Shown here: in pieces, positions 13,886-14,303 of the stretch
Position numbering within the stretch: the first letter of the stretch is position 1
How the letters are laid out: each line of letters begins with the position of its first letter
Assembly (NCBI GenBank): GCA_027365835.1
Contig: DAHXLU010000002.1
Span: forward strand, 1-14,303
Origin: JAJZMA01 sp021850405
Lineage (GTDB): Bacteria; Chloroflexota; Dormibacteria; Aeolococcales; Aeolococcaceae
Direction: 5' to 3'
DNA length: 14,303 nucleotides
Made by a program: the position numbers and the translations under genes
The notes under the pieces: generated by a model
Told to the model about the DNA's origin: nothing
The model's database searches: none
The model's input: the letters and a program-made list of their open reading frames with translations, nothing else

Positions 13886-14303
13886 AGCGGTAAGGACCAG
13901 GGGGACGGGAACAAGGGCTGCCAGGGGAAGACACTGCTGTCACTCTCGTATGCGTACAACGCCTCCTCGCTGGTTACAAAAGCGAGTGGAACAAGCGGTG
14001 CTGGCAGTGCCGGAAAAGGAGCTGCTGGCAGCTCCTTGTACAGCTACAGTCCGCTCAACCAGCTGACCGCTAGCATTCCATCCCCCGGTCCGGCCACCCC
14101 CCGGGCCACCACATACGCCTACGATCCTGCAGGAAACCTGACCAGTGTGTCGAGCGGCATTCCATCTGGCGGAAGCCAGGGGCAGGATAGCCAGGGTCAG
14201 GGCACCAGGTCAGTGCAGCTGGCATATGACGCTGCCTCCCAGCTGACCGGGCTGACACTTGCCCTGGGACAGAGTACCCAGACTGCAGGGTTTACCTACA
14301 ACC
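13886..14303 (+). pseudogene. 5'-truncated YD/RHS-repeat protein, continuing beyond the window
   Basis: The frame is open from 13886 to the window end, with a TAG (13883-13885) directly before it that is contributed by the IS end. Seen: YD-repeat units such as LSYAYNASSLVTKAS, TTYAYDPAGNLTSVS and LAYDAASQLTGLTL, spaced by Gly/Ser/Gln-rich linkers, as in RHS or wall-associated repeat proteins. The frame starts inside the repeat core. There is no signal peptide, no N-terminal domain and no ATG, so the gene has lost its 5' part. Joining the flanks across the IS keeps the frame open back only to about 12071, still without a start codon or RHS sequence, so the insertion alone does not explain the loss. 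The C-terminal end lies outside the window. Confidence 0.7.
14016..14037. repeat. 9-bp hairpin repeating the HtrA-end palindrome
   Basis: AAGGAGCTG and CAGCTCCTT enclose CTGG. The inner 18 bases match 7434-7451 at 17 positions. Here it lies within the RHS frame, coding for Gly-Ala-Ala-Gly-Ser-Ser. Confidence 0.4.

Overview
The window is bacterial, moderately GC-rich (by eye; composition not counted) and gene-dense. Lineage cannot be fixed from the sequence. A lipoprotein-type HtrA protease, an OmpR-type two-component pair, GT4/GH130 sugar enzymes, a YD/RHS-repeat fragment and an IS110 element would fit a Chloroflexota- or Actinomycetota-like chromosome, but this is a guess.

Left part (1-8584): a 41-codon tail of a plus-strand gene enters from the left. 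A long minus-strand series follows, given here in transcription order. HtrA-like serine protease lipoprotein (8584-7451), OmpR-family response regulator (7301-6633), sensor histidine kinase (6633-5371, overlapping the regulator stop by one base), GT4-GH130 fusion enzyme (5268-2872), predicted helical-barrel glycosidase-like protein (2871-1804, ATG directly after the fusion stop), and after a 357-bp gap a second, stand-alone GH130 enzyme (1446-223). The order suggests an envelope-stress or signalling module (protease plus two-component pair) physically coupled to intracellular synthesis and turnover of a mannoside-like glycan.

Middle part (8585-12143): two serine tRNA genes point away from each other, tRNA-Ser(CGA) on minus and tRNA-Ser(GGA) on plus. 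Next come a short-chain dehydrogenase (minus), a single-domain rhodanese (plus), a 504-bp stretch with no supported gene, and an unrecognised membrane protein with a disordered Ala/Pro-rich tail (plus).

Right part (12144-14303): a complete IS110-family element lies at about 12174-13885 on the minus strand, followed by a 5'-truncated YD/RHS-repeat reading frame that runs off the window. The element is the most interesting object here. Its 5' noncoding leader folds on paper into two capped internal loops with the layout of a bridge RNA. One loop carries an 11-nt identity to the right end of the element and a 7-nt complement to its left end. The other carries an 8-nt complement to the empty target site obtained by joining the two flanks at the CT core. 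These matches place both ends of the element to the base and predict its circular junction.
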